DNA of 64,000 bases from Castellaniella sp040276085. GTDB taxonomy: Bacteria; Pseudomonadota; Gammaproteobacteria; Burkholderiales; Burkholderiaceae_B. Location: the NCBI RefSeq assembly GCF_040276085.1, contig NZ_JBELOK010000006.1, positions 135,206 to 199,205 of the forward strand, given 5' to 3'. Positions 16,989-25,616 of this stretch are shown one piece after another; within the stretch, counting starts at the first letter, position 1, and every line of letters begins with the position of its first letter. The notes beneath the pieces were generated by a model. It saw only the letters and a program-made list of their open reading frames with translations, made no database searches and was not told where the DNA came from. Position numbers and translations under genes: made by a program.

Positions 16989-18190
16989 ATTTATTGCGAC
17001 AACCCAAAGCCGTCATGGCCGTCGCGTTTGCCTGTGTCATTGCCTTTATGGGCATCGGGCTTGTGGATCCCATCCTCAAGCCGATTGCGGATTCCCTGGG
17101 CGCTACGCCCTCACAAACCTCCCTACTGTTTACCAGCTACATGGCTGTCATGGGTCTGGCCATGCTGATCACCAGCGTGGTTTCCAGCCGTCTGGGGGTC
17201 AAGCGCACGCTGCTGCTGGGTTTGCTGGTCATTATTGCGGGGGCCGGGCTGGCCGGGATGTCTGGGTCAGTGATGGAGATCGTCGGCTACCGCGCCATCT
17301 GGGGCCTGGGCAATGCGCTGTTTGTGGCCACCGCACTGGCCGCGATTGTCAGCGCTTCCCAAGGGTCTGTTCGGGATGCCGTCATTTTTTACGAAGCTGC
17401 GCTGGGTGTAGGGATCGCCGCCGGGCCGCTTATCGGTGGCGTGCTGGGTTCCATTTCCTGGCGCGGGCCTTTTTTCGGGGTGTCGGTATTGATGGCCATC
17501 GCTTTTGTGGTCACGTTCTTTCTGTTGCCGCCCTTTGCCGCCACCGTGCACCACAGCACCTTGCGCGACCCTTTCCGGGCCCTCAGGCATCCCGGCTTGC
17601 TGGGGGTGGCCATCACCGCGCTGTTGTATAACTTCGGCTTTTTCACCTTGCTGGCCTACACGCCATTTCCGCTGGACATGGGCGCGCAGCAGGTGGGCCT
17701 GATTTTCTTTGGCTGGGGGGTGATGCTGGCGTTTGCTTCCGTGTTTCTCGCACCCCGTTTGCAAAGTGCGTGGGGCACGATTCCATCGATTGTGTTTGCC
17801 CTGCTGGGTTTTGCCCTGGTGCTGGCCGTGATGGCCATCTGGACAGACCATAAATCTGTGCTGGTGGTTGGTGTGGTGGCGGCCGGCCTGTTTTTAGGCA
17901 TCAACAATACCTTGGTCACAGAAACCGTCATGAAAGCAGCCCCTGTCGAACGCGGAGTAGCCTCTGCGGCCTACAGTTTTGTCCGCTTCAGCGGCGGGGC
18001 GGTGGCGCCCTGGCTGGCAGGCTATCTGGGTGAAACCCTCAACGATCACGTGCCCTATTGGGTGGGCACGCTTGCGGTATTGGCTGCTGTGGGGGTGCTG
18101 CTGGCAAGCCGTGCACATTTGACTGCTGTTGACCAGCCGCACGACCTCGAACCCGTTGTGCCGACGGCACCTGCAGTCGAGGGCTGCTAA
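16985..18190 (+). CDS. Major facilitator superfamily drug-type exporter
   Basis: This 401-residue inner-membrane transporter has about 12 membrane helices. Its N-terminus (VAFACVIAFMGIGLVDPILKPIADSLGATPSQTSL) and motif-A-like loop (SSRLGVKRTLLLG) resemble proton-driven multidrug exporters of the DHA1 class. The frame is open further upstream, but the ATG at 16985, overlapping the marR-type stop, gives the correct membrane topology. It is probably repressed by the adjacent regulator. The substrate is unknown. Confidence 0.87.
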   Translation: MNLLRQPKAVMAVAFACVIAFMGIGLVDPILKPIADSLGATPSQTSLLFTSYMAVMGLAMLITSVVSSRLGVKRTLLLGLLVIIAGAGLAGMSGSVMEIVGYRAIWGLGNALFVATALAAIVSASQGSVRDAVIFYEAALGVGIAAGPLIGGVLGSISWRGPFFGVSVLMAIAFVVTFFLLPPFAATVHHSTLRDPFRALRHPGLLGVAITALLYNFGFFTLLAYTPFPLDMGAQQVGLIFFGWGVMLAFASVFLAPRLQSAWGTIPSIVFALLGFALVLAVMAIWTDHKSVLVVGVVAAGLFLGINNTLVTETVMKAAPVERGVASAAYSFVRFSGGAVAPWLAGYLGETLNDHVPYWVGTLAVLAAVGVLLASRAHLTAVDQPHDLEPVVPTAPAVEGC

Positions 18191-18207
18191 GCCCGTCAGC
18201 AAGCGGC

Positions 18208-18213
18208 TATAAT
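18208..18213 (+). promoter_or_regulatory. Likely -10 of the pyrG promoter
   Basis: A perfect TATAAT lies 44 nt before the pyrG ATG, in the 66-nt gap after the MFS gene. The -35 region overlaps the MFS stop codon and is poor, so this is a weak-confidence call. Confidence 0.4.
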
Positions 18214-18256
18214 TCCCATTTCCCGCTCCGCCCGTCCACACCGGGCAAGTATTCAA

Positions 18257-19912
18257 ATGACCAAATACGTATTCGTCACGGGGGGAGTCGTCTCATCCCT
18301 GGGCAAAGGCATTGCTGCGGCATCTCTCGCCGCCATCCTAGAATCCCGCGGCTTGCGGGTCACCATGCTCAAACTGGATCCCTATATCAACGTCGATCCT
18401 GGCACCATGAGCCCGTTTCAGCATGGCGAGGTTTTCGTCACCGAAGACGGGGCCGAAACCGACCTTGATCTCGGCCACTACGAGCGCTTCGTCTCGGCAC
18501 GGATGCACAAGGTCAATAATTTCACCACCGGTCAGATCTACGAATCCGTCCTGCGCAAAGAGCGCCGTGGCGATTACCTGGGTAAAACCGTACAGGTCAT
18601 CCCGCACATCACCAACGAGATCCAGGATTTCATCGCCCGCGGCGCCAAGGCGGCCTATAACGGCCAGGCCGATATCGCTATGGTCGAGATCGGCGGTACG
18701 GTGGGTGACATCGAATCCCTGCCGTTCCTCGAGGCCGTGCGCCAGATGAGCCTGCGCCTGGGGCGCAATCAGTGCGCGTTTGTGCACCTTACGCTGGTGC
18801 CGTTCATTGCTTCTGCCGGCGAGCTCAAAACCAAGCCCACTCAGCACTCGGTGCAAAAACTGCGCGAAATCGGCATTTATCCCAATGCCCTGTTATGCCG
18901 CGCCGATCGCCCGGTGCCCGATGACGAGCGTGCCAAAATCTCATTGTTTTCCAATGTGCCGCTGGATGCCGTGATTTCTGTGTCCGACGCGGATTCCATC
19001 TACAAGATTCCGGCCATGCTGCATCAGCAGGGGCTCGACAGCCTGGTGTGCGATGCGCTGGCCATCACGCCACCGCCCGCCGATCTCACCGTCTGGGATC
19101 GCCTGGTGCACGACCTCGAAAACCCGCGCGGCTCGGTCACTATCGGCATGGTCGGCAAGTATGTCGATCTCACCGAGTCCTATAAATCGCTGTCCGAAGC
19201 CTTGGTGCACGCGGGCATTCATACTCATTCCCGTGTCGATATCGTCTATCTGGATTCCGAAGAGATCGATACCCAGGGCATCGCTTGCCTGGCGGGCCTG
19301 GACGCTATTCTGGTGCCCGGTGGCTTTGGCAAACGGGGTACCGAAGGCAAGATCAAGGCCATCCAGTATGCCCGCGAGCACGGCATCCCCTATCTGGGCA
19401 TCTGCCTGGGCATGCAGCTGGCTGTGGTCGAGTTCGCACGTCATGTGGCGGGCTTGGGCGGTGCCAACAGCACGGAGTTCGATCCTTCCGCACCGCATCC
19501 CGTGGTGGCCCTGATCACCGAGTGGCAAGATCGGGAAGGCAAGATCGAGAAGCGCGATGCGTCTTCTGATCTTGGCGGCACCATGCGCAAAGGGGCCCAG
19601 CGTTGCCCGGTCAAGCCGGGTACACGGGCTGCCAGCATCTATGGCACCGAGGTCAACGAACGCCATCGCCATCGCTACGAGGTCAATAACGTCTACGTCA
19701 ATCGCCTCGAAGAAGCCGGCATGGTCATCAGTGCCCGTACGCCCACCGAGAATCTGCCGGAGATCATGGAGATCCCCAGTCATCCGTGGTTCATGGGCGT
19801 GCAGTTTCACCCCGAGTTCACCTCTACGCCGCGTGACGGCCATCCTTTGTTCAGCAGTTTCATTCAGGCAGCGCTCACCTATCAGCAAAGCCAGGTAAAA
19901 AAGGCCGGTTGA
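18257..19912 (+). CDS. pyrG: CTP synthase
   Basis: This 551-residue enzyme makes CTP from UTP using ATP and glutamine. The synthetase domain begins with the family signature TKYVFVTGGVVSSLGKGI (residues 2-19), and the glutaminase domain occupies the second half. The nucleophilic Cys is in GICLGMQ and the His-Glu pair in VQFHPEFTS. Length matches the family. It starts a housekeeping run with kdsA, eno and ftsB, an order common in beta- and gammaproteobacteria. Confidence 0.98.
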   Translation: MTKYVFVTGGVVSSLGKGIAAASLAAILESRGLRVTMLKLDPYINVDPGTMSPFQHGEVFVTEDGAETDLDLGHYERFVSARMHKVNNFTTGQIYESVLRKERRGDYLGKTVQVIPHITNEIQDFIARGAKAAYNGQADIAMVEIGGTVGDIESLPFLEAVRQMSLRLGRNQCAFVHLTLVPFIASAGELKTKPTQHSVQKLREIGIYPNALLCRADRPVPDDERAKISLFSNVPLDAVISVSDADSIYKIPAMLHQQGLDSLVCDALAITPPPADLTVWDRLVHDLENPRGSVTIGMVGKYVDLTESYKSLSEALVHAGIHTHSRVDIVYLDSEEIDTQGIACLAGLDAILVPGGFGKRGTEGKIKAIQYAREHGIPYLGICLGMQLAVVEFARHVAGLGGANSTEFDPSAPHPVVALITEWQDREGKIEKRDASSDLGGTMRKGAQRCPVKPGTRAASIYGTEVNERHRHRYEVNNVYVNRLEEAGMVISARTPTENLPEIMEIPSHPWFMGVQFHPEFTSTPRDGHPLFSSFIQAALTYQQSQVKKAG

Positions 19913-19930
19913 CGGCCAAAGGGGTACCCC

Positions 19931-20782
19931 ATGCAGTTATGTCACTTCGAGGCCGGGCTCACCCAGCCCTTGTTCCTGATTGCCGGGCCATGCGTCATCG
20001 AATCCCGCGAGCTCGCTTTCGAGACGGCCGGTGTTTTGCAAGAAATCACCCGGGCCCTGGGTATCCCCTTTATCTACAAAAGCTCGTTTGATAAGGCCAA
20101 TCGCAGCTCTGGCGCGTCTTTCCGCGGCCCGGGCATCGATGAGGGCCTGAAAATTCTGGCCGATGTGCGCCAGCAGCTGGGCGTACCCGTGCTCACCGAT
20201 GTGCACGAAGCCGGCCAGGCCCGCGAGGTTGCCTCGGTTGTGGATGTGCTGCAGACGCCGGCCTTTTTGTGCCGCCAAACCGATTTCATCCAAACCTGCG
20301 CAGCCACGCTCAAGCCGGTCAATATCAAAAAGGGGCAGTTTCTGGCCCCCGAAGACATGCTGCAGGTTGTGACCAAGGCCCGTGCCGCTGCCATCGAGGC
20401 AGGCGGAGATGGCCAGAACATTATGGTTTGCGAGCGCGGCGCATCGTTTGGTTACCATAATCTGGTTTCTGACATGCGATCCTTGGCCATCATGCGCGAT
20501 ACGCATTGTCCAGTGGTTTTTGATGCCACGCATTCGGTTCAGTTGCCCGGCGGGCAGGGTACCCGGTCGGGTGGCCAGCGCGAGTTTGTCCCTGTGCTGG
20601 CGCGTGCGGCGGTGGCGGTTGGCGTGGCCGGTGTCTTTATGGAAACGCACCCTGATCCCGAAAAAGCATTATCCGACGGCCCCAATGCTGTGCCGCTGGA
20701 TAAAATGCGGGCCTTGCTGCAAAGCCTGGTGGCGCTGGATCGTTGCGTCAAGCAAGACGGCGCGGTATCACTGACTCTGTAA
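19931..20782 (+). CDS. kdsA: 2-dehydro-3-deoxyphosphooctonate aldolase (KDO-8-phosphate synthase)
   Basis: This 283-residue enzyme condenses phosphoenolpyruvate with arabinose 5-phosphate to give KDO-8-phosphate for lipopolysaccharide. Signatures include FLIAGPCVIESREL near the N-terminus, IYKSSFDKANRSSGASFRGPG, and the C-terminal FDATHSVQLPGGQG and METHPDPEKALSDGPN blocks. It lies 18 nt after pyrG and is probably translated from the same transcript. It supplies the Gram-negative envelope pathway. Confidence 0.98.
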   Translation: MQLCHFEAGLTQPLFLIAGPCVIESRELAFETAGVLQEITRALGIPFIYKSSFDKANRSSGASFRGPGIDEGLKILADVRQQLGVPVLTDVHEAGQAREVASVVDVLQTPAFLCRQTDFIQTCAATLKPVNIKKGQFLAPEDMLQVVTKARAAAIEAGGDGQNIMVCERGASFGYHNLVSDMRSLAIMRDTHCPVVFDATHSVQLPGGQGTRSGGQREFVPVLARAAVAVGVAGVFMETHPDPEKALSDGPNAVPLDKMRALLQSLVALDRCVKQDGAVSLTL

Positions 20783-20827
20783 TAGCGGCTATAAAGCCGG
20801 GCTAAACGTGCGGCGGCCGTCCTGAAG

Positions 20828-20858
20828 TAGACTGAACCCGTGCATCCCCCGCTACAAT
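20828..20858 (+). promoter_or_regulatory. Possible eno promoter
   Basis: TAGACT (20828-20833) and TACAAT (20853-20858) are separated by 19 nt in the 122-nt gap between kdsA and eno. The -10 sits within an imperfect hairpin (CCCC...GGGG). The spacing is long, so confidence is limited. Confidence 0.35.
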
Positions 20859-20904
20859 AGTGGGGTTTCCCTTGAACACATTACACAGGCAGGACACCCT
20901 CACC

Positions 20905-22191
20905 ATGAGCGCAATTGTAGATATCATCGGACGCGAGATCCTCGATTCACGCGGCAACCCCACTGTAGAGTGCGACGTTTTGCTCGAATCCGGTGCCATG
21001 GGTCGGGCTGCCGTGCCCTCGGGTGCCTCCACGGGCTCACGCGAGGCCATCGAGCTGCGCGACGGTGATAAAACCCGCTATCTGGGCAAAGGGGTGTTGC
21101 GCGCTGTCGAGCACATCAACACCGAGATCTCCGAGGCACTGTTGGGCCTGGATGCCCAAGAGCAAACGTTTATCGACCGCACCCTGATCGAACTCGACGG
21201 CACTGAGGATAAAAGCCGCCTGGGTGCCAATGCCATCTTGGCTGCCAGCATGGCAGTGGCCAAGGCAGCCGCCGAAGACGCCGGCCTGCCCCTGTACCGC
21301 TATTTTGGTGGCAGTGGCCCCCTGCAAATGCCCGTGCCGATGATGAACGTCATCAATGGTGGGGCGCATGCCAACAACAGCCTCGATCTCCAAGAGTTCA
21401 TGATCCTGCCGGTGGGCGCGGCCAGCTTCCGTGAAGCCCTGCGCATGGGCGCAGAAATCTTTCATGCACTCAAAAAGATCATTGCCGATCAAGGCATGCC
21501 CACTGCCGTGGGTGACGAAGGCGGGTTTGCGCCCAACGTGGCCAACCACGAAGCCGCCATCCAGCTGATCCTGCAAGCAATCAGCGCCGCCGGCTACGAG
21601 GCCGGCACGCAAGTAGTGCTGGGTCTGGATTGCGCCAGCTCCGAGTTCTACCGTGATGGCAAGTACCATCTGGCCGGCGAGGGGGGTGTGTCTTTAAGCT
21701 CGCAGGATTTTGCCAATCTGCTGGCCTCCTGGTGCGACAAATACCCCATCGTCACCATCGAAGACGGCATGGCCGAAGACGACTGGGACGGCTGGCGCAT
21801 TCTCACCGAGCAACTCGGCAAAAAGGTTCAGTTGGTGGGCGACGATCTCTTCGTCACCAACACCCGTATTCTTAAAAAGGGCATCGAGCAGCACATCGCC
21901 AACTCGATCCTCATCAAGATCAACCAGATCGGGACCCTCACCGAAACCTTCGCCGCCATCGAGATGGCCAAGCGCGCCGGTTACACCGCAGTCATTTCGC
22001 ACCGCTCGGGCGAAACCGAAGACGCCACCATCGCCGATATCGCAGTGGCAACCAATGCCATGCAGATCAAAACCGGCTCTCTGTCGCGCTCCGACCGCAT
22101 GGCCAAGTACAACCAGTTGCTGCGTATCGAAGAAGAGCTCGCCGAAGTGGCCAGCTATCCCGGTGTGTCTGCCTTCTATAACCTGCGCTAA
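20905..22191 (+). CDS. eno: Enolase
   Basis: This 428-residue glycolytic enzyme interconverts 2-phosphoglycerate and phosphoenolpyruvate; in many Gram-negatives it is also part of the RNA degradosome. The N-terminus (IVDIIGREILDSRGNPT), the GGAHANNSLDLQEFMI block, the IEDGMAEDDWDGW region and the C-terminal signature LIKINQIGTLTET and SHRSGETED are all present. The frame opens 45 nt earlier, but the ATG at 20905 is the family start and has an AGGA site upstream. The ftsB gene follows after 9 nt. Confidence 0.98.
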   Translation: MSAIVDIIGREILDSRGNPTVECDVLLESGAMGRAAVPSGASTGSREAIELRDGDKTRYLGKGVLRAVEHINTEISEALLGLDAQEQTFIDRTLIELDGTEDKSRLGANAILAASMAVAKAAAEDAGLPLYRYFGGSGPLQMPVPMMNVINGGAHANNSLDLQEFMILPVGAASFREALRMGAEIFHALKKIIADQGMPTAVGDEGGFAPNVANHEAAIQLILQAISAAGYEAGTQVVLGLDCASSEFYRDGKYHLAGEGGVSLSSQDFANLLASWCDKYPIVTIEDGMAEDDWDGWRILTEQLGKKVQLVGDDLFVTNTRILKKGIEQHIANSILIKINQIGTLTETFAAIEMAKRAGYTAVISHRSGETEDATIADIAVATNAMQIKTGSLSRSDRMAKYNQLLRIEEELAEVASYPGVSAFYNLR

Positions 22192-22200
22192 AACGGCCTC

Positions 22201-22488
22201 ATGCGCCTGCTCAGCCTGGTTCTGCTGGCGCTTGCGCTAGTCATCCAGTACCCGCTTTGGTGGGGCAAGGGTGGCTGGCTGCAGGTGCAGGCGCTCGAGA
22301 CGCAGGTGCATAAAGAAACGGATACCAACCAGGCCCTGATGGCCCGCAATAACGCCTTGCAGGCCGAAGTTCAGGATCTTAAAACCGGTATCTCCGCCGT
22401 CGAAGAGCGCGCCCGGGGCGAGCTCAACATGATCCGCGAAGGCGAATACTTCGTACAGGTCTTGCCGCGGCCGCCTCAAGGCCAATAA
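22201..22488 (+). CDS. ftsB: Cell division protein FtsB
   Basis: This 95-residue bitopic divisome protein has one N-terminal membrane helix (LSLVLLALALVIQYPLWW) followed by a heptad-rich coiled coil (residues about 28-70) that pairs with FtsL and binds FtsQ. The motif EERARGELNMIREGEYF at the end of the coil is the diagnostic FtsB segment. The position directly after eno is conserved across proteobacteria and supports the assignment. Confidence 0.95.
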   Translation: MRLLSLVLLALALVIQYPLWWGKGGWLQVQALETQVHKETDTNQALMARNNALQAEVQDLKTGISAVEERARGELNMIREGEYFVQVLPRPPQGQ

Positions 22489-22539
22489 GGTTCCGCAGGC
22501 CAGCCATTGGCCGTTTGCGCCGTTTATCCACATCAGATC

Positions 22540-23568
22540 TTAAGGCGCACACAGCGCATCTGGCGGGGTGCCTGCGTCCGTACCGGGTGCCGGGGCGTGC
22601 CCGTCGCCTGTGTCAGAGCCGGGCACGCCCTCGTTGTTTGCGCCCGCTGGGTTGCCATCATCACTGGCTGCACCCGGAGAGGCCCCTTTGCCATCGGGTA
22701 TCGGTTCGGTGGATGGGTTTGGCACGTTGCCAGTGGCCGGCGGGTCTGGCATTGCGGGCAGGGGTGGTGCCGGATTACCGGGCAGTGGCTGATTGCCTGG
22801 TGCTGATCCATTTGCGGTGCCCGGCGTGGCATGCACCACGCGGCCATCCGGCAGATCCGGCCAGTTCAGTGGATCGGATTGCATCGATAGCGTCAGCCTG
22901 CGCTTAAAGGGCAAATACCCGTGCTGCATCATGCGCCTGGCCAGTGGGTCGGGGTGCAGGTCGGCCAGTGCCCGTATCAAGCCTGCTGTGGGTGGCAACA
23001 GGGCTTGCTGGGGCCACCAGAGTTCCAGGCTCAGCGTATTGGCCTGCTGGATCGTCTGGCCGGACTGTGGCCCACGGCCTTGTGGCCAGCCTTGGGTAAG
23101 CCGTTGCTGGTGCTGCAGAGCCTGGTAATCGTTGCGGATGCGTGCCAGCCCTGCGGGATGGTCGGCGTGATCGGCAAAGGCGGTAGTGGTGGGCTGCAGG
23201 ATGCGGATCTGCCAGGGGATGCCCAGAGACGCCTGATTGGCCAGTACCCGGGATTGTGCTGTGTGGTTTGGGTAGAGGCGGTGCAGCGATTGCTCGAATG
23301 CGGCCGCAATGGCCTCAGGGCTGGCCTGGCGGGTGATGCCCGCCCGGGCGGCATCCATCAGGTTCAGGCTAAGGGTCTGGCGCAGGTTCATCCAGTGTGC
23401 CAGTTCGGCACCTCCCAGGCCCAGGCTCAGCATGGGCATGGCTACCAGCAAAAAGCCGGCCATGCCCATGCCGTGCTGTTGCCATGCGCTGCGCAGGCAG
23501 ACGGCCTTGTGCCGCCGGCGGTCTGTTGCGGGCGCAGGCCTGTGTGCCTGAATGAGGTACCTGCGCAT
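22540..23568 (-). CDS. TadE/TadG-like pseudopilin-type membrane protein with Pro/Gly-rich tail
   Basis: This protein has about 342 residues from the ATG at 23568; the open frame extends to a TTG at 23637, so the start is uncertain and there is no clear ribosome-binding site. A short basic region precedes a single hydrophobic helix (GMAGFLLVAMPMLSLGLGGAELAHWMNLRQTLSLNLMDAARAG) that resembles the TadE/TadG pilin-like segment. A periplasmic domain of about 200 residues follows. The last ~100 residues are rich in Pro, Gly, Asn and Ala and look disordered. No other tad genes are nearby. It converges on ftsB with a 51-nt gap. Function is unknown; a surface or pilus-associated role is only an inference. 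Confidence 0.65.
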   Translation of the reverse strand: MRRYLIQAHRPAPATDRRRHKAVCLRSAWQQHGMGMAGFLLVAMPMLSLGLGGAELAHWMNLRQTLSLNLMDAARAGITRQASPEAIAAAFEQSLHRLYPNHTAQSRVLANQASLGIPWQIRILQPTTTAFADHADHPAGLARIRNDYQALQHQQRLTQGWPQGRGPQSGQTIQQANTLSLELWWPQQALLPPTAGLIRALADLHPDPLARRMMQHGYLPFKRRLTLSMQSDPLNWPDLPDGRVVHATPGTANGSAPGNQPLPGNPAPPLPAMPDPPATGNVPNPSTEPIPDGKGASPGAASDDGNPAGANNEGVPGSDTGDGHAPAPGTDAGTPPDALCAP

Positions 23569-23710
23569 GCGTGGCTCTACGACAGTGTCTGAGGCCTGTC
23601 CAGGAATGCAACAGGATGGACACCTAGTGTGCCGCAATCGCCCGCAGCAGGGCAGGCGGGGGATCCCTCTGTGCTGCTTTGGGGGTACCGGGGCTTGTCA
23701 GCCGCAAGAA

Positions 23711-24643
23711 TCAGTGGATGGTGCCCGAGCCAGGTGCGGGGGTTTGAGCGGGATCGTCCAGGAACAGGCTGGCACAATCCACAGCGTCAAAATCGTAGGG
23801 TTTGCCGCAGAAATTGCAGTCGATATGCACCTGTCCTTGTTCTTCAAGGATGGATTGAACCTCGGCCTGGCCCAGATTGCGCAGCATGTCTGCCACCCTG
23901 GCACGGGAGCACGGACAGTGCCAGCTGACTTCCTGGTCGTCAAAGGCCAGCAGGTCGTCTTCCCAAAACAGCTTGTGCATCAGGGTGTCAGGGCTGTCGG
24001 CCAACAGTTCGCCGGGCCGCAGGGTTTCGGCCAGCGTCTGGCAGTGCGCCCAGGTGGCGTTGGCTGCGTCGGTGGCGGCGGGGGTTGTCTGGGGGCTGCT
24101 GGGCATTGGCATGCGTTGCAACATCAGCCCGGCACATTGCTTGTTGTCTGCCGCCAGCCACAACCGGGTGTCCAGCTGTTCGGAGTGCTTCATGTAGTGT
24201 TCCAGCGCATCAGAGACGCGATCGCCTTCCAGGGACACAATACCCTGGTAGGGCGTTGCGCCGTTTTCCCGGTGGCTGGGATCGAGCATCACGGTAAAGC
24301 GTCCTTGCTGATCAGCGTTTAATAGTGCTTGCAAAGAAGCGGATTCGGGGATGATGGCGTCTTCGCGCAATTGTGCGGTGGCACGCAGCTGCAACGCGGC
24401 GGTGCATTCGACCATGATCAAGCGCACAGGCCCGTTGCCTTGCAGCTGCAGCACCACAGAGCCATCAAATTTGATGTTGCCGGCCAGCAAAACAGCCGCT
24501 GCCGCGAGTTCGCCCAAAAGTTGCACGACCAGCGGCGGGAGATTCTGGTGCGCCAGCCCGGTTTGCCAGGCTGACTCCAGATGCAGGGCCTGCATGCGGG
24601 TGCTGTGGTCGGGGGTAAGGTATTTTTTTAGGATATTGCTCAT
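23711..24643 (-). CDS. hslO: Hsp33 redox-regulated chaperone
   Basis: This 310-residue cytoplasmic holdase is activated by oxidative unfolding. The zinc ligands are in the canonical arrangement near the C-terminus: Cys243-x-Cys245 (HCPCSR) and Cys276-x-x-Cys279 (DCNFCG). The core motif region with YQGIVSLEGDRVSDALEHYMKHSEQL is typical. The start ATG overlaps the stop of the upstream RDD gene by 4 nt, so the two are coupled. Confidence 0.95.
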   Translation of the reverse strand: MSNILKKYLTPDHSTRMQALHLESAWQTGLAHQNLPPLVVQLLGELAAAAVLLAGNIKFDGSVVLQLQGNGPVRLIMVECTAALQLRATAQLREDAIIPESASLQALLNADQQGRFTVMLDPSHRENGATPYQGIVSLEGDRVSDALEHYMKHSEQLDTRLWLAADNKQCAGLMLQRMPMPSSPQTTPAATDAANATWAHCQTLAETLRPGELLADSPDTLMHKLFWEDDLLAFDDQEVSWHCPCSRARVADMLRNLGQAEVQSILEEQGQVHIDCNFCGKPYDFDAVDCASLFLDDPAQTPAPGSGTIH

Positions 24644-25158
24644 GTCAGGGTAGACCGGAGATCGTGGAGTTCAGTGCCCAGAAGGCGATCATGCAGAAAC
24701 TGGCCCTGTGGATCTATCCACGTCCAGATGAAAATTGAAAACGGTGCCAGAACAATCAGCGTGTCGATGGCCGGCCAACCGCTTAAATGGGCAATGCCGC
24801 CAATCAGCAGGGCACTCAGCAAAGGCAGTGGCCACAATAGTACATAGCGCAACAGCATGCGGCCGGTGCTGACGGGGCGCCCGCCGCGATCTGTCAGGCG
24901 GATATCCCAGGTTTTCATGGGCAGGGTCTGGCCACCGCGGCGCCAGCAGGTCACAAAATACACGCCGATTGCGATAAACAGGACTACCTGGCGCACATTG
25001 CGCAGCATTAGCCCGCTGCGGCTTTGCGTCAGCGTGTCGAACAGGTAGCCTGTCAAAAACACCACCCCAAACAGCAGGACGCCTTCATACATCATGGAGG
25101 CAAAACGCCGCAAGCGTGGTGGGGCAAGGGGCGGGACAGGCAAGGCGGAAGCAGACAT
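24640..25158 (-). CDS. RDD family membrane protein
   Basis: This protein of about 172 residues has three to four hydrophobic segments and the RDD-family pattern: an N-terminal arginine in PRLRRFASMMYEGVLL, and MKTWDIRLTDRGGRP in the loop before the last helices. RDD proteins are small membrane proteins; a few have been linked to ion transport, but the function here is unknown. The ATG at 25158 is preferred over longer in-frame options because the extra upstream residues are not hydrophobic. It is translationally coupled to hslO. Confidence 0.82.
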   Translation of the reverse strand: MSASALPVPPLAPPRLRRFASMMYEGVLLFGVVFLTGYLFDTLTQSRSGLMLRNVRQVVLFIAIGVYFVTCWRRGGQTLPMKTWDIRLTDRGGRPVSTGRMLLRYVLLWPLPLLSALLIGGIAHLSGWPAIDTLIVLAPFSIFIWTWIDPQGQFLHDRLLGTELHDLRSTLT

Positions 25159-25258
25159 GGTAGGCCGGGATCTAAAACGCACGTGGCGTGAAAGCCGCAT
25201 TATCCCATGGTCACGCCTTGTGTACGGCGTCTGGTATCCGTCTGACTGCGCAGGCAAA

Positions 25259-25286
25259 GCAAAGGCCGCCCTAGGGCGGCCTTTGC
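25259..25286 (-). terminator. Perfect 28-nt palindrome, probable terminator of the small gene
   Basis: The sequence is a perfect palindrome with 13-bp arms (GCAAAGGCCGCCC and its complement, TA at the centre), 23 nt after the stop of the small gene. On the leftward strand it is followed only by a T-rich stretch rather than a pure T run. Termination is likely but not certain. Confidence 0.7.
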
Positions 25287-25309
25287 CAGATCAGCCTGTT
25301 GTGGCGTGA

Positions 25310-25498
25310 TCAGTTGGCGGTGCGTACCGTGTGGTGCACTCGGCCTTCCGGGGTCTTGAAGAAACTGGCAACTTTCTGAACCAGCGATTTCACCATGCGA
25401 TCCAGTGTGTATTCTTGTTGGGCCTCGATGGCTTCAGCCAGCAGTTGGCGTTCCAGGGCATCGGTCAGGCGGACATCCGCGTAGTTCGTGTTTTTCAT
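25310..25498 (-). CDS. Small conserved-looking protein of unknown function (62 aa)
   Basis: A 62-residue, mildly charged, largely helical protein starts at an ATG (25496-25498) with AGAGG 6 nt upstream. A long helical stretch (residues about 11-47, LTDALERQLLAEAIEAQQEYTLDRMVKSLVQKV) could form a coiled coil; there is no signal peptide or membrane helix. I do not recognise a family. The gene has its own strong promoter inside a palindromic array and its own downstream hairpin, so it is a monocistronic, probably regulated unit. The longer frame to 25651 would cover that promoter and was not used. Confidence 0.72.
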   Translation of the reverse strand: MKNTNYADVRLTDALERQLLAEAIEAQQEYTLDRMVKSLVQKVASFFKTPEGRVHHTVRTAN

Positions 25499-25533
25499 TG
25501 CAAGCCTCTTTGCGTGAAAAGAGCGTTTCGCTC

Positions 25534-25574
25534 GGGTTAACCCTATTATAGGGTTTACCCTAGTCAAAATGCAA
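25534..25574 (-). promoter_or_regulatory. Promoter with three overlapping palindromes before the 62-aa gene
   Basis: On the leftward strand TTGCAT (25569-25574) and a perfect TATAAT (25545-25550) are 18 nt apart. The -10 sits in the palindrome AACCCTATTATAGGGTT (25539-25555), flanked by GGGTTAACCC (25534-25543) and GGGTTTACCC (25551-25560). Three GGGT/ACCC units therefore cover the -10 and spacer. This is a good candidate operator; the regulator is unknown. Confidence 0.65.
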
Positions 25575-25616
25575 GTGCTTGCACTGAAGATAAAAGGCGG
25601 GTGTGGCCCCGATGCA

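Noticed and set aside
18941..19888. 315-codon open frame antisense to pyrG
   Set aside because: Shadow of a fully recognisable pyrG with no start signal or family resemblance. The same applies to other long antisense frames over liv, eno and the GGDEF-EAL genes.
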